In this document: one piece after another, positions 14,295 through 21,712 of the stretch
Layout of the letters: each line of letters opens with the position of its first letter
How positions within the stretch are numbered: the first letter of the stretch is position 1
Assembly (NCBI GenBank): GCA_910579425.1
Contig: CAJTVL010000055.1
Span: 1 to 26,377, forward strand
DNA from: an uncultured Lachnospiraceae bacterium
Lineage (GTDB): Bacteria; Bacillota; Clostridia; Lachnospirales; Lachnospiraceae
DNA: 26,377 bases
Reading direction: 5' to 3'
Program-made: the position numbers and the translations under genes
Notes under the pieces: model-generated
What the model was told of the DNA's origin: nothing
The model's database searches: none
The model's input: the letters and a program-made list of their open reading frames with translations, nothing else

Positions 14295-15347
14295 TCATCC
14301 GTTTTTCCTGGCAACCACGCTGACCCACTCTCCCTGCCGGTTTACCTCCAGCACTTCAAGGCCTGCTGCCTTTACGGCTTCCACCACTACCTGCTCCTTA
14401 TCGTCAATAATACCGGAGGTAATATAGATACCGCCTTTTTTCAACTGATGCACAATCACAGGGGTAAGCCCTGTCAGCACTTCGGCCAGGATATTGGCCG
14501 CCACAATATCATAGCATTCAAACCCTGCCTGCTTTTGGATCTCTTCCTCCGTAATAATGTTTCCGATCAGAAGCTCAAATGCCTCCTGTGAAATTCCGTT
14601 GGCTTCCTTATTCTGTCTGACCGCCTCAATGGCGCAGGGGTCAAGATCCGTGCCCACCGCCCTCTTTGCCCCGAACATCAGCGCCAGGATCGCCAGAATC
14701 CCGCTCCCGGTTCCCACGTCCAAAAGCACCGTTTCCGGTGTGACATACCTTCGCAAAGCCCTGATGCAGAGCTGGGTGGTATCGTGCATTCCGGTTCCAA
14801 AGGCTGTGCCTGGGTCAATGTGAAGAACCAGCTTGTCCTGATCCGCCGGCTCCGCCTCCTCCCAGGAGGGGATCACCAGCACATCATCTATGGTAAACTG
14901 GTGGAAATACTGTTTCCAGTTATTAATCCAATCCACATCCTCGGTTTCCTCAATACTCACGCATCCCTCGCCGATTTCCATAAAGCCCTGCAGCGCTTTG
15001 AGCTCTGCCTTAACCGTTTCAAGGATCTCATTTGCCCTGACCCTTTCTCCATTAAAAAGAAGCACGCGGCTATCACTCCCCGGCTCCGAAGCCTCCCCGG
15101 CCGGCTGCCTTGCAGAGTCTGGCAGCGTCTGGTCTTCTGCTTCCTCCACAAAAAAGTTTAACCAGGCAATGCCGTCGTCCTCCGGCCCCTCCGGCAGGAT
15201 GTCCACAAACATCTGCTCCTTTTCCCAGGCGGTCAGGGGGACCTTATCCTCGATCTGCGCCCCTTCAAGGCCAATATCATACAGGGCGCTGATAATGATG
15301 TCCTCGGCCTGGGTGATCGTCTTTATTCTGAATTTCATCCATTTCAT
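14295..15347 (-). CDS. prmA: Ribosomal protein L11 methyltransferase
   Basis: PrmA methylates ribosomal protein L11 at several amino groups. The 350-residue protein starts MKWMKFRIKT at ATG 15347, nine bases after AAGGA; an in-frame upstream ATG at 15404 lies on the promoter and is rejected. The N-terminal substrate domain is interrupted by an acidic, low-complexity stretch around residues 68-95. Catalytic motifs are IDPGTAFGTGMHDTT (177-191), LLDVGTGSGILAI (208-220) and AANILAEVL (about 283). It is the first gene of the prmA-rsmE pair, with the desulfurase and thiI genes downstream. Confidence 0.95.
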   Translation of the reverse strand: MKWMKFRIKTITQAEDIIISALYDIGLEGAQIEDKVPLTAWEKEQMFVDILPEGPEDDGIAWLNFFVEEAEDQTLPDSARQPAGEASEPGSDSRVLLFNGERVRANEILETVKAELKALQGFMEIGEGCVSIEETEDVDWINNWKQYFHQFTIDDVLVIPSWEEAEPADQDKLVLHIDPGTAFGTGMHDTTQLCIRALRRYVTPETVLLDVGTGSGILAILALMFGAKRAVGTDLDPCAIEAVRQNKEANGISQEAFELLIGNIITEEEIQKQAGFECYDIVAANILAEVLTGLTPVIVHQLKKGGIYITSGIIDDKEQVVVEAVKAAGLEVLEVNRQGEWVSVVARKNG

Positions 15348-15375
15348 AAAAAATCGTCCTTTTCTCTTTTTCTTG

Positions 15376-15404
15376 ATTTTACACGCTGCCCGGTTTGTCT
15401 GCAA
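15376..15404 (-). promoter_or_regulatory. Promoter of prmA and following genes
   Basis: TTGCAG (15399-15404), 17 bases, TAAAAT (15376-15381) on the minus strand. The predicted leader before the prmA ATG at 15347 is about 22 nt. Confidence 0.72.
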
Positions 15405-15487
15405 GTGTTATATGTGAGAAGCTCAGACACATTTATATTCATTAACCATGTTTGCGCCCGGATATATGTAAACTTTTAAGTCACCTG

Positions 15488-15515
15488 TTGACTTTAAGAA
15501 TCCCTGTGTTATAAT
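15488..15515 (+). promoter_or_regulatory. Promoter of the TetR/ABC operon
   Basis: TTGACT (15488-15493), 16 bases, perfect TATAAT (15510-15515). It lies about 50 bases before the TetR start codon and is divergent from the prmA promoter. Confidence 0.75.
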
Positions 15516-15548
15516 CTAAAACATACGATTTAAAACATCAGTTTTAGA
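15515..15548 (+). promoter_or_regulatory. Inverted repeat, possible TetR operator or leader stem
   Basis: TCTAAAAC (15515-15522) and GTTTTAGA (15541-15548) are perfect 8-base arms around 18 bases. The element overlaps the end of the -10 box and runs to the ribosome site. Self-repression by the encoded TetR protein is a natural but unproven reading. Confidence 0.4.
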
Positions 15549-15566
15549 AAGGAGAGGTTAAATACT

Positions 15567-16148
15567 ATGCCGCCGACAGCAAAATTTTCTAAAGAGAAGA
15601 TCGTGGAAGCCGCATTGGATATTGTCAGAACAGAGGGCTTTGACGCCTTAACCGCAAGGGCCTTAGGGACAAAGCTCGGCAGCTCGGCGAGGCCGATTTT
15701 TACGGTATTTTCCAACATGGAAGAAGTACAGCAGTCCGTCACGGAAGCTGCCAAAATGCTTTATAAAGAATATGTCCGCAAGGGATTATCGCAAAGTCCT
15801 GCTTTTAAAGGGGTTGGAACCCAGTATATTTTATTCTCCATAAACGAGACAAAACTGTTCCAGCTTCTTTTTATGACAGAGCACAGACAGATTCCCGATT
15901 TGGCAGGCGTACTGCCTTTGATTGATGAAAGCTATGAACAGATACTTTTGTCTGTTCAAAAAGATTATGGCATAGGATCGGCCTGTGCGGAAAAGCTTTA
16001 CCGGCACCTTTGGATCTATACCCACGGTATAGCGACGCTTTGCGCCACCCACATGTGCCATTTCACAGGTGAGGAAATCAGTGAGATGATGACTGAAGTG
16101 TTCAGGAGCCTTTTGAAAGATATGGGGGTAAATAAGGAAAATGATTGA
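15567..16148 (+). CDS. TetR/AcrR family transcriptional regulator
   Basis: The protein has 193 residues. The N-terminal helix-turn-helix occupies about residues 8-53: EKIVEAALDIVRTEGFDALT, then ARALGTKLGSSARPIFTVFSN, with the usual recognition helix replaced in part by SARPIFTVFS. The rest is a helical ligand-binding domain (DUF-like, TetR_C type) with Cys and His residues near 150-165 (CATHMCHF). It starts seven or so bases after AGGAGAGG. The stop overlaps the start of the ABC ATPase gene by eight bases, so the regulator and transporter are translated together. It probably controls its own operon; the ligand is unknown. Confidence 0.9.
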   Translation: MPPTAKFSKEKIVEAALDIVRTEGFDALTARALGTKLGSSARPIFTVFSNMEEVQQSVTEAAKMLYKEYVRKGLSQSPAFKGVGTQYILFSINETKLFQLLFMTEHRQIPDLAGVLPLIDESYEQILLSVQKDYGIGSACAEKLYRHLWIYTHGIATLCATHMCHFTGEEISEMMTEVFRSLLKDMGVNKEND

Positions 16149-16833
16149 GGTTAAGGAAATCATAAAGTACTACGGAATCGGCGAAAGCAGATTTCAGGTA
16201 TTAAAGGGTATCAGTCTGGAAATTAAGGATGGAGATTTTACGGTAATTCTCGGAGCCTCCGGGTCAGGAAAATCCACCTTGCTAAATGTAATCTCAGGGC
16301 TTGAGCACCCGGACGGGGGAAGGGTAAGCTATGACGGAGCAGACATAACAACACTGTCCGATCAGGAACTGACCGCATTCCGCAAAAAGACAGTGGGATT
16401 TATTTTCCAGCAGTATTATTTGCTGCCGAACATGAATGCTGATAAAAATGTAAAAATGGGTGCCGACCTGGCAGGCAACAGGGATTATAAGGCTGTGATC
16501 AAGGCAGTTGGGCTGGAAGAGAAATTACAGAAATACCCCAGCGAACTTTCAGGCGGCGAGCAGCAGCGGGTCTGCGTCGCAAGAGCCCTGGCGAAAAAGC
16601 CAAAGGTTCTGTTTCTTGACGAACCCACAGGCGCATTGGATGAGCAGACAGGGAGATCACTGCTTGCTTATATTTGTAAACTTCAGAAGGAACATGGGTT
16701 TACCATCGTGATGGTGACACATAACCTGAATATTGCGGAAATGGCAAAGACGGTTATCAAAATGAACAGCGGGAAAATATCTGAAATTTACTTCAATCAG
16801 ATACAGAAGACCGCTTATGAGATTGGTTGGTGA
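16141..16833 (+). CDS. ABC transporter ATPase, MacB/LolD-like
   Basis: The protein has 230 residues with all ATPase motifs: Walker A GASGSGKST (38-46), Q-loop FQQYYLLPN (89-97), signature LSGGEQQR (136-143), Walker B VLFLDEPTGALD (156-167) and H-loop VTHN with His194. The subtype, with a short A-F-R-K-K spacer and GALD, is that of exporters paired with FtsX-type permeases (MacB, LolD, BceA, YtrE). The stop lies just before the permease start. A role in moving an antimicrobial peptide or lipid-like compound is typical of this subtype but not shown here. Confidence 0.92.
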   Translation: MIEVKEIIKYYGIGESRFQVLKGISLEIKDGDFTVILGASGSGKSTLLNVISGLEHPDGGRVSYDGADITTLSDQELTAFRKKTVGFIFQQYYLLPNMNADKNVKMGADLAGNRDYKAVIKAVGLEEKLQKYPSELSGGEQQRVCVARALAKKPKVLFLDEPTGALDEQTGRSLLAYICKLQKEHGFTIVMVTHNLNIAEMAKTVIKMNSGKISEIYFNQIQKTAYEIGW

Positions 16834-16837
16834 TATT

Positions 16838-17983
16838 ATGCTTGTAGGAATAAAGGACGCCGCAAAGCTGATCGGAATTTCCATAATTACCTGCTGTGCG
16901 GTGCTGATATGTGTATTGTTTATCAATTTTTATTTTGACGTTATTGTAATTAAAGATGAAATAACATCCGAACTGGCTCTGATGTTTTATGATGCGCAGG
17001 TTTCCACAGTGAAAGTGGTCTGCCTTGTAGCTGGAGGATGCCTGCTTTTGACCTCCATCATCATGCTGATATTTTATATTAAGCATTATATCGATACCCA
17101 CAAAAAAGAGCTTGGCATACTTAAAGCTATGGGTTATTCGAATTTAAAGATTGCCAAAAATTTCTGGGTGTTTGGGATAAGTACCCTGACCGGAGCGGCT
17201 GCTGGCTTTGGAGGCGCGTTTCTGATCATGCCCAGATTTTATGAGCTTCAAAATAAGGATAACATGCTGCCGGAAATTTCCATGCATTTTCACCCTCTGG
17301 TTTTCTTCTACTTTGTGATACTGCCAACTGCGGCCTTTTCCCTGCTTGCAATCTGCTACGCCTGGTATAAACTGAAAAAACCGGTACTGACACTTTTGCG
17401 GGAGGGCCTCAATACCTCTAAGGCCAGGCTATACAAAGAGATAAAAGGTAAGGAGGGCTCCTTTCTTGACGACCTGAAAAGGAGCACCACAAAAAGCAGG
17501 AAAACCCTTGTGTTTTTTATCCTGTTCGCTTCCTTTTGCTTTTCTTCCATGACACAGATGTCTTTTAGCATGAAGGATTTAGCCAGTAAAATGATGGGAA
17601 CGATGATGCTCATCATCGGGCTTGTGTTGGCCCTTACTACCTTGCTTCTGGCGATCACCACAGTCATAAACGGCAACACAAAGACCATTGCAATGATGAG
17701 AGTTTTTGGCTATTCCCAGAAGGAATGCTGCAGCGCAATTCTAAACGGGTACAGGCCTATATCCTATATCGGCTTTGCGGTGGGAACGGCCTACCAGTAC
17801 GGGCTGCTCCGCATGATGGTAGATATTGTGTTTAAGGATGTCCAGGGCATTCCTGCCTATCAATTTGACATTCCGGTTATGCTTATCTCTCTTGCCGTTT
17901 TCATCGTGTCCTATGAAGTGACTATGTATTTTTATTCTGAAAGAATTAAAAAAATCTCTGTAAAGGAGATTATGCTGGAGTGA
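16838..17983 (+). CDS. FtsX-type ABC transporter permease
   Basis: This membrane protein of about 381 residues has two FtsX-like halves. The first has segments near residues 10-30, 55-78 (VCLVAGGCLLLTSIIML), 105-125 and 150-175. The second half holds FFILFASFCFS, MLIIGLVLALTTLLLAIT and VMLISLAVFIVSY. Each half has a characteristic cytoplasmic coupling loop, KKELGILKAMGYSNLKI and TKTIAMMRVFGYSQKE. The large outside domain of MacB is missing; only short loops separate the segments. I chose ATG 16838, just after the ATPase stop; an ATG at 16817 overlaps the ATPase gene. Together with the ATPase it should form a full exporter, with TetR as the control. Confidence 0.85.
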   Translation: MLVGIKDAAKLIGISIITCCAVLICVLFINFYFDVIVIKDEITSELALMFYDAQVSTVKVVCLVAGGCLLLTSIIMLIFYIKHYIDTHKKELGILKAMGYSNLKIAKNFWVFGISTLTGAAAGFGGAFLIMPRFYELQNKDNMLPEISMHFHPLVFFYFVILPTAAFSLLAICYAWYKLKKPVLTLLREGLNTSKARLYKEIKGKEGSFLDDLKRSTTKSRKTLVFFILFASFCFSSMTQMSFSMKDLASKMMGTMMLIIGLVLALTTLLLAITTVINGNTKTIAMMRVFGYSQKECCSAILNGYRPISYIGFAVGTAYQYGLLRMMVDIVFKDVQGIPAYQFDIPVMLISLAVFIVSYEVTMYFYSERIKKISVKEIMLE

Positions 17984-18020
17984 GGGGCGGGATTGGGCCT
18001 GCTCCCCTTTCGTCATATCA

Positions 18021-18049
18021 TTGACTCCAAGCCAGTTACGTATTATCAT
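18021..18049 (+). promoter_or_regulatory. Promoter of nudC
   Basis: TTGACT (18021-18026), 17 bases, TATCAT (18044-18049). Expected transcript start is about 50 bases before the nudC ATG. Confidence 0.6.
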
Positions 18050-18105
18050 AGAAGCGATTCCCAAACCACATAAAACTACTGTGTTTACTGCGAGAGGACC
18101 TTCAA

Positions 18106-19008
18106 ATGATACAGGACATCTACCCCAGAATCTATCACAACGAATACCATGACCTTACCCCCAAAGAGGAAGACTTTATCCTGGTTTTTCACAAAAATAA
18201 GGTATTGGTGAGATTTCAGGAGGGGAAACTGCGTTATCCCTCCTTACAGGAATTTGAATCCGACATAAAAAGTTCTTCCAGGACGACCGCCCCGGCCCCG
18301 GACAAAAGTATTTTCCACTATTTGTTTTCCATAGATAACCACAAATATTTCCTGGCGTACCCTGATTCTCCCTCGCTTATCCTTCAGGAGGCGCCGCCCA
18401 TTACACTTCCCGGCTACACCTATGAGGATGTCCGCATTTTCCGGACAGCGAAGTCCAAGCACACCTCCTTTGCCGGAATTACCGCTCATCACCTTTTCGG
18501 ATGGTATCAGGCCAACCGTTTCTGCGGACGCTGCGGCCATCTCATGAGCGCCGACCATAAGGAGCGGATGCTTTTCTGTCCCCAATGCCGCAATATGGTT
18601 TACCCAAGGATTTCCCCTGCCGTTATCGTGGGTATTTTAAACGGAGACAAAATTCTGATGAGCAAATACGCAGGGCGCGCCTATGCCAACTATGCCCTGA
18701 TCGCCGGGTTTGTCGAGGTGGGCGAAAATCTGGAACAGACGGTAAAAAGAGAAGTAATGGAAGAGGTGGGTCTGAAGGTGAAAAATATCCGTTACTATAA
18801 GAGCCAGCCCTGGGCCTTTTCCGGCAGCCTTTTGATGGGATTTTTCTGCGACCTTGACGGCTCCGACCAGATCACCTTAGACACCAGCGAACTGGCCGAA
18901 GCCGGATGGTTTACAAGAGATGAAATTTTACTGGAGGACGACTCGGTCAGCCTCACCAGAGAAATGATCCTGCGGTTTAAGGCAGGCGGACCGTATTCCT
19001 CCCCCTAA
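18106..19008 (+). CDS. nudC: NADH/NAD+ pyrophosphatase (Nudix)
   Basis: NudC splits NADH or NAD+ into a mononucleotide and AMP and, in E. coli, removes NAD caps from RNA. The 300-residue protein shows an N-terminal domain, then a zinc ribbon with Cys140, 143, 158 and 161 (CGRCG and CPQC). The Nudix box is intact at 201-223, GFVEVGENLEQTVKREVMEE then VGL. The NudC signature usually reads SQPWPFPQS; here it is SQPWAFSGS at 233-241, so the last part differs. The RBS is GAGAGGACCT. It stands alone behind its own promoter. Confidence 0.9.
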   Translation: MIQDIYPRIYHNEYHDLTPKEEDFILVFHKNKVLVRFQEGKLRYPSLQEFESDIKSSSRTTAPAPDKSIFHYLFSIDNHKYFLAYPDSPSLILQEAPPITLPGYTYEDVRIFRTAKSKHTSFAGITAHHLFGWYQANRFCGRCGHLMSADHKERMLFCPQCRNMVYPRISPAVIVGILNGDKILMSKYAGRAYANYALIAGFVEVGENLEQTVKREVMEEVGLKVKNIRYYKSQPWAFSGSLLMGFFCDLDGSDQITLDTSELAEAGWFTRDEILLEDDSVSLTREMILRFKAGGPYSSP

Positions 19009-19046
19009 AGCATTCCCAAAAAACTTTATCCATTGACGCAATCACT

Positions 19047-20195
19047 TCATTTCCCGAACAATTCTTCCGTCATTTTCATCCGTTCGGCAATGTTTACGCC
19101 GAAGGGGCAGCGGCTCTCACAGCTATGGCAGCCCATACAAGCGTCGGCACGGTGTTCCAGCGCGAAGTAATGCTCTTTTACCGCGGCCGGTACCTCCGGC
19201 TGCATAAGCGCCAGATCATAATACTTATTGACCATTGCAATATCGATCTGCGCAGGACAGGGCCTGCAGTGTCCACAATAAGTACACTCTCCCTGGCCGA
19301 AGGTGTGGCGGGGCGCCTTTGCCAAAACACTGGCATAGTCCCTCTCCTCCACAGATGCGCTCTCATAGGCAGCGGCCTGCTCCACGTGCTCCGGCGTATC
19401 GTATCCCACCAGGACGGAAGCCACTGCGGGGCGGGTCAGGCAATAGTGAATACACTGTACCGGTGTCAGCGCCGTGCCAAAGGGGGATCTCTCCGCATCA
19501 AATAAACGGCCTCCGGCATAGGGCTTCATGACGGTAATTCCCACATCGTTCTGTTCGCACAATTTATAAAGCCCGGCTCTGGCAGGATCAATACCGCCCA
19601 GGCCATCCTGATACTCTTCCACAAAATAATTGTCAATATTATCCGTCGGGGGCAAAAGGTCGAAAGCCGGATTGATACTGAACAGGATCATTTCCACGAA
19701 CCCGCTTTCCGCCGCTTTTCTTGCCATGTCAGGATTATGTGTGCTCATGCCGATATGGCGTATCTTTCCAGATTTCTTCAGCTCCTTTACATATTCAAGG
19801 AAGGGCCCGCCTGTCACATCCTCCCAGTCTTTTTCCTGATCGACGAAATGAATCATGCCAAGATCAATATAATCCGTTTGCAGGCGTTTCAGTAAATCTT
19901 CAAAGGCTTCCCGACATTTTCCCACATCCCGGGTACGGACGTATTGTCCCTCCTGCCAGGTGGAACCGATATGTCCCTGAATAAACCACTGGCTTCGCCT
20001 TCCCGCAAGGGCTTTTCCAATATTTGTCCTAACATTCGGCTCTGACATCCAGCAATCCAAAATATTAATGCCCAACTCCTGAGCTCGGTCTATGACCGCC
20101 TTGCACTCCTCGTAATTGTGCCGTTCCAGCCATTCTCCCCCAAAGCCGATCTCGCTTACCATTAAATTGGTTTTTCCAAGTCTGCGATACTGCAT
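19047..20195 (-). CDS. Aldo/keto reductase with C-terminal two-cluster ferredoxin domain
   Basis: This is a TIM-barrel aldo/keto reductase (about residues 1-285) joined to a ferredoxin-like tail. The tail has CTYCGHCRPCP and CMGCHSCESRCP, which are two 4Fe-4S sites. The barrel has the family start YRRLGKTNLMVSEIGFGG and the substrate-loop TDYIDLGMIHFVD with the conserved His. The catalytic Tyr and Lys appear to be lacking: the usual DTA-x-x-Y-G segment reads NILDCWMSEPN, and the TK segment reads IQGHIG. The activity of this clade is not known to me; it could be an oxidoreductase using the clusters. ATG 20195 follows AGGAG by seven bases; a GTG at 20216 is less likely. Divergent to the Sel1 gene. 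Confidence 0.88.
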   Translation of the reverse strand: MQYRRLGKTNLMVSEIGFGGEWLERHNYEECKAVIDRAQELGINILDCWMSEPNVRTNIGKALAGRRSQWFIQGHIGSTWQEGQYVRTRDVGKCREAFEDLLKRLQTDYIDLGMIHFVDQEKDWEDVTGGPFLEYVKELKKSGKIRHIGMSTHNPDMARKAAESGFVEMILFSINPAFDLLPPTDNIDNYFVEEYQDGLGGIDPARAGLYKLCEQNDVGITVMKPYAGGRLFDAERSPFGTALTPVQCIHYCLTRPAVASVLVGYDTPEHVEQAAAYESASVEERDYASVLAKAPRHTFGQGECTYCGHCRPCPAQIDIAMVNKYYDLALMQPEVPAAVKEHYFALEHRADACMGCHSCESRCPFGVNIAERMKMTEELFGK

Positions 20196-20239
20196 ACCCT
20201 TTCTCCTTTCCGTCACTGCGTCTTTTTTCCATTACCCAA

Positions 20240-20268
20240 ATTATAAGCCAAACTCCTGTCATTAACAA
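20240..20268 (-). promoter_or_regulatory. Promoter of the aldo/keto reductase gene
   Basis: TTGTTA (20263-20268), 17 bases, perfect TATAAT (20240-20245) on the minus strand. Its -35 lies 12 bases from the -35 of the divergent Sel1 promoter. Confidence 0.75.
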
Positions 20269-20279
20269 GCCATGAACGG

Positions 20280-20308
20280 TTGTAAATAGCCCCGAAATAG
20301 TATAGTAT
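20280..20308 (+). promoter_or_regulatory. Promoter of the Sel1-repeat gene
   Basis: TTGTAA (20280-20285), 17 bases, TAGTAT (20303-20308), about 40 bases before the ATG at 20348. Confidence 0.65.
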
Positions 20309-20347
20309 GTCTTTAACCATTGATCATACCGGGAGGAAAAAGAGGAT

Positions 20348-21676
20348 ATGGAACGTTACTACTCTGATATTTTATGCCAGGGGCTTCGTCTGATTTATTT
20401 TCAGGCTGACCCCTCCGGATTTGCCGAAGGCGTACAGCTTTTGGAAAAAGCAGTTGCACTGGATGAGCCGCATGCTTTCTATTTCCTGGCCAGATGCTAT
20501 GGCTGGGGCGATGGGAATGTAAAGGTAAACGAAAAAAGAGCCAAAAAGCTCTCCAAGCGCGGCATCGAACTGGGAAGCGACCTCTGTGTACTGGGCGCAG
20601 ACCGCATGGATATTTTGAAAGGCGACATCAAAAATGCAATGACCGGGACGCTTGAGGAAGCATTTCAAGGCGTCCTGTCAATGGCAAAAAACGGTGAACC
20701 AATGGCCCAGTATGCCATCGGTCTGTTCTATTTCTGGGGCGATATGCTCCTTAATTTTCAAAAGCCCTCCAAAGAAGAATTTCACAAGTATGAAAAGGAA
20801 AATGCCGCCCAGGCCCTGAAATGGTTTCGCCTCTCGGCAGAGCAGGGCTGTATCCCTGCTTTCAGAAATGCCTTCAACAGCGTGAGAAACGGTGTAAACG
20901 GCGTGACAAAAGATCTGGAAGAAGCGCTGCGCTGGGCAGAAACCATGGACGGTAAGGTGGATATGCGGGATTACTATCATTCCTTTATTCTTGAATACCA
21001 GTCCTTAAAGCGCCACGCCGATGCCATACGCTGGTGCGAAAGGGGGATTCAGGATGGCGTCAGCGTCTGTGCAGTCAACCTGGGTCTGGTGTATCTTTAT
21101 GGCGACAGAGGGGCGGCCGAGGACGACGCAAAGGCACTGCAGCTTTTCAAAACGGCGGCAGAAGCAGGGGATGAGTACGGCAGCTACAATGCCGGACGCT
21201 GTTATTACCACGGCTGGGGCACCGAAATAGATTATAATGAGGCTTTCCGCTGCTTTGAGCAGGCCCTTCAGCGCGGACACCAGAACTCCAAACGGTATCT
21301 GGCACAGTGCTATTTCTGGGGCCGCGGCACTTGGCCTGACTATGGGAGAGCTGTTCAGATGATGGAAAAGCTCATAAGAGAAAAGCAGGATTATCCCAAA
21401 GAACTGATGGGTTACTGCTGTCTCCACGGCGAGGGCATCGCCGCTGACACCGCCCGGGGAAAGCGCCTTCTGGAGGAAGCCGCCCAGGCAGGCAGCGGAC
21501 AAGCCTGGATGTTCCTGGGAGATATGTACGACAAGGCAGTTGGCGTTCCCGAAGACATCCCCATGGCGGTGTCCTGCTATCAGAAGGCTGCTGCCAAAAA
21601 AATCCCCGAAGCCTCTCAGGCTCTGGGACGCTACAAAAAGACCTTATTCGGAAAATGGAAAAGAAAGGAAAGCTAG
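20348..21676 (+). CDS. Sel1-like (TPR-type) repeat protein
   Basis: This 442-residue protein is built of Sel1-type helical hairpins of about 36 residues. Examples are MAQYAIGLFYFWGD with AAQALKWFRLSAEQGC, AVNLGLVYLYGDRG with DDAKALQLFKTAAEAGD, YNAGRCYYHGWG with NEAFRCFEQALQRGH, and MFLGDMYDKAVGV with AVSCYQKAAAKK. The first hairpin covers residues 22-60, and seven or more units can be counted. There is no signal peptide or transmembrane segment, so it is probably cytoplasmic and acts as a protein-binding scaffold. The partner is unknown. The ATG follows GGGAGG and AGAGGAT. Confidence 0.85.
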   Translation: MERYYSDILCQGLRLIYFQADPSGFAEGVQLLEKAVALDEPHAFYFLARCYGWGDGNVKVNEKRAKKLSKRGIELGSDLCVLGADRMDILKGDIKNAMTGTLEEAFQGVLSMAKNGEPMAQYAIGLFYFWGDMLLNFQKPSKEEFHKYEKENAAQALKWFRLSAEQGCIPAFRNAFNSVRNGVNGVTKDLEEALRWAETMDGKVDMRDYYHSFILEYQSLKRHADAIRWCERGIQDGVSVCAVNLGLVYLYGDRGAAEDDAKALQLFKTAAEAGDEYGSYNAGRCYYHGWGTEIDYNEAFRCFEQALQRGHQNSKRYLAQCYFWGRGTWPDYGRAVQMMEKLIREKQDYPKELMGYCCLHGEGIAADTARGKRLLEEAAQAGSGQAWMFLGDMYDKAVGVPEDIPMAVSCYQKAAAKKIPEASQALGRYKKTLFGKWKRKES

Positions 21677-21682
21677 GCAGGT

Positions 21683-21708
21683 CGAGCAGGGGAATCCTCC
21701 CCTACTCG
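21683..21708. terminator. GC-rich hairpin between convergent genes, copy C of a similar set
   Basis: CGAGCAGGGGA (21683-21693) pairs with TCCCCTACTCG (21698-21708) around ATCC, with one C-A mismatch. It lies between the Sel1 and GH3 stop codons (convergent genes) and probably ends both transcripts, although no strong T run follows. Confidence 0.55.
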
Positions 21709-21712
21709 ATTC

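Noticed and set aside
15347..15404. Upstream ATG extension of prmA
   Set aside because: It lies on the promoter -35/-10 boxes, is Lys/Arg-rich and has no ribosome site; ATG 15347 has AAGGA and the family N-terminus.
17988..18013. Terminator hairpin after the ABC permease
   Set aside because: AGGGG and CCCCT could pair, but the inner stem does not close and only a weak T run follows, so I do not call it.
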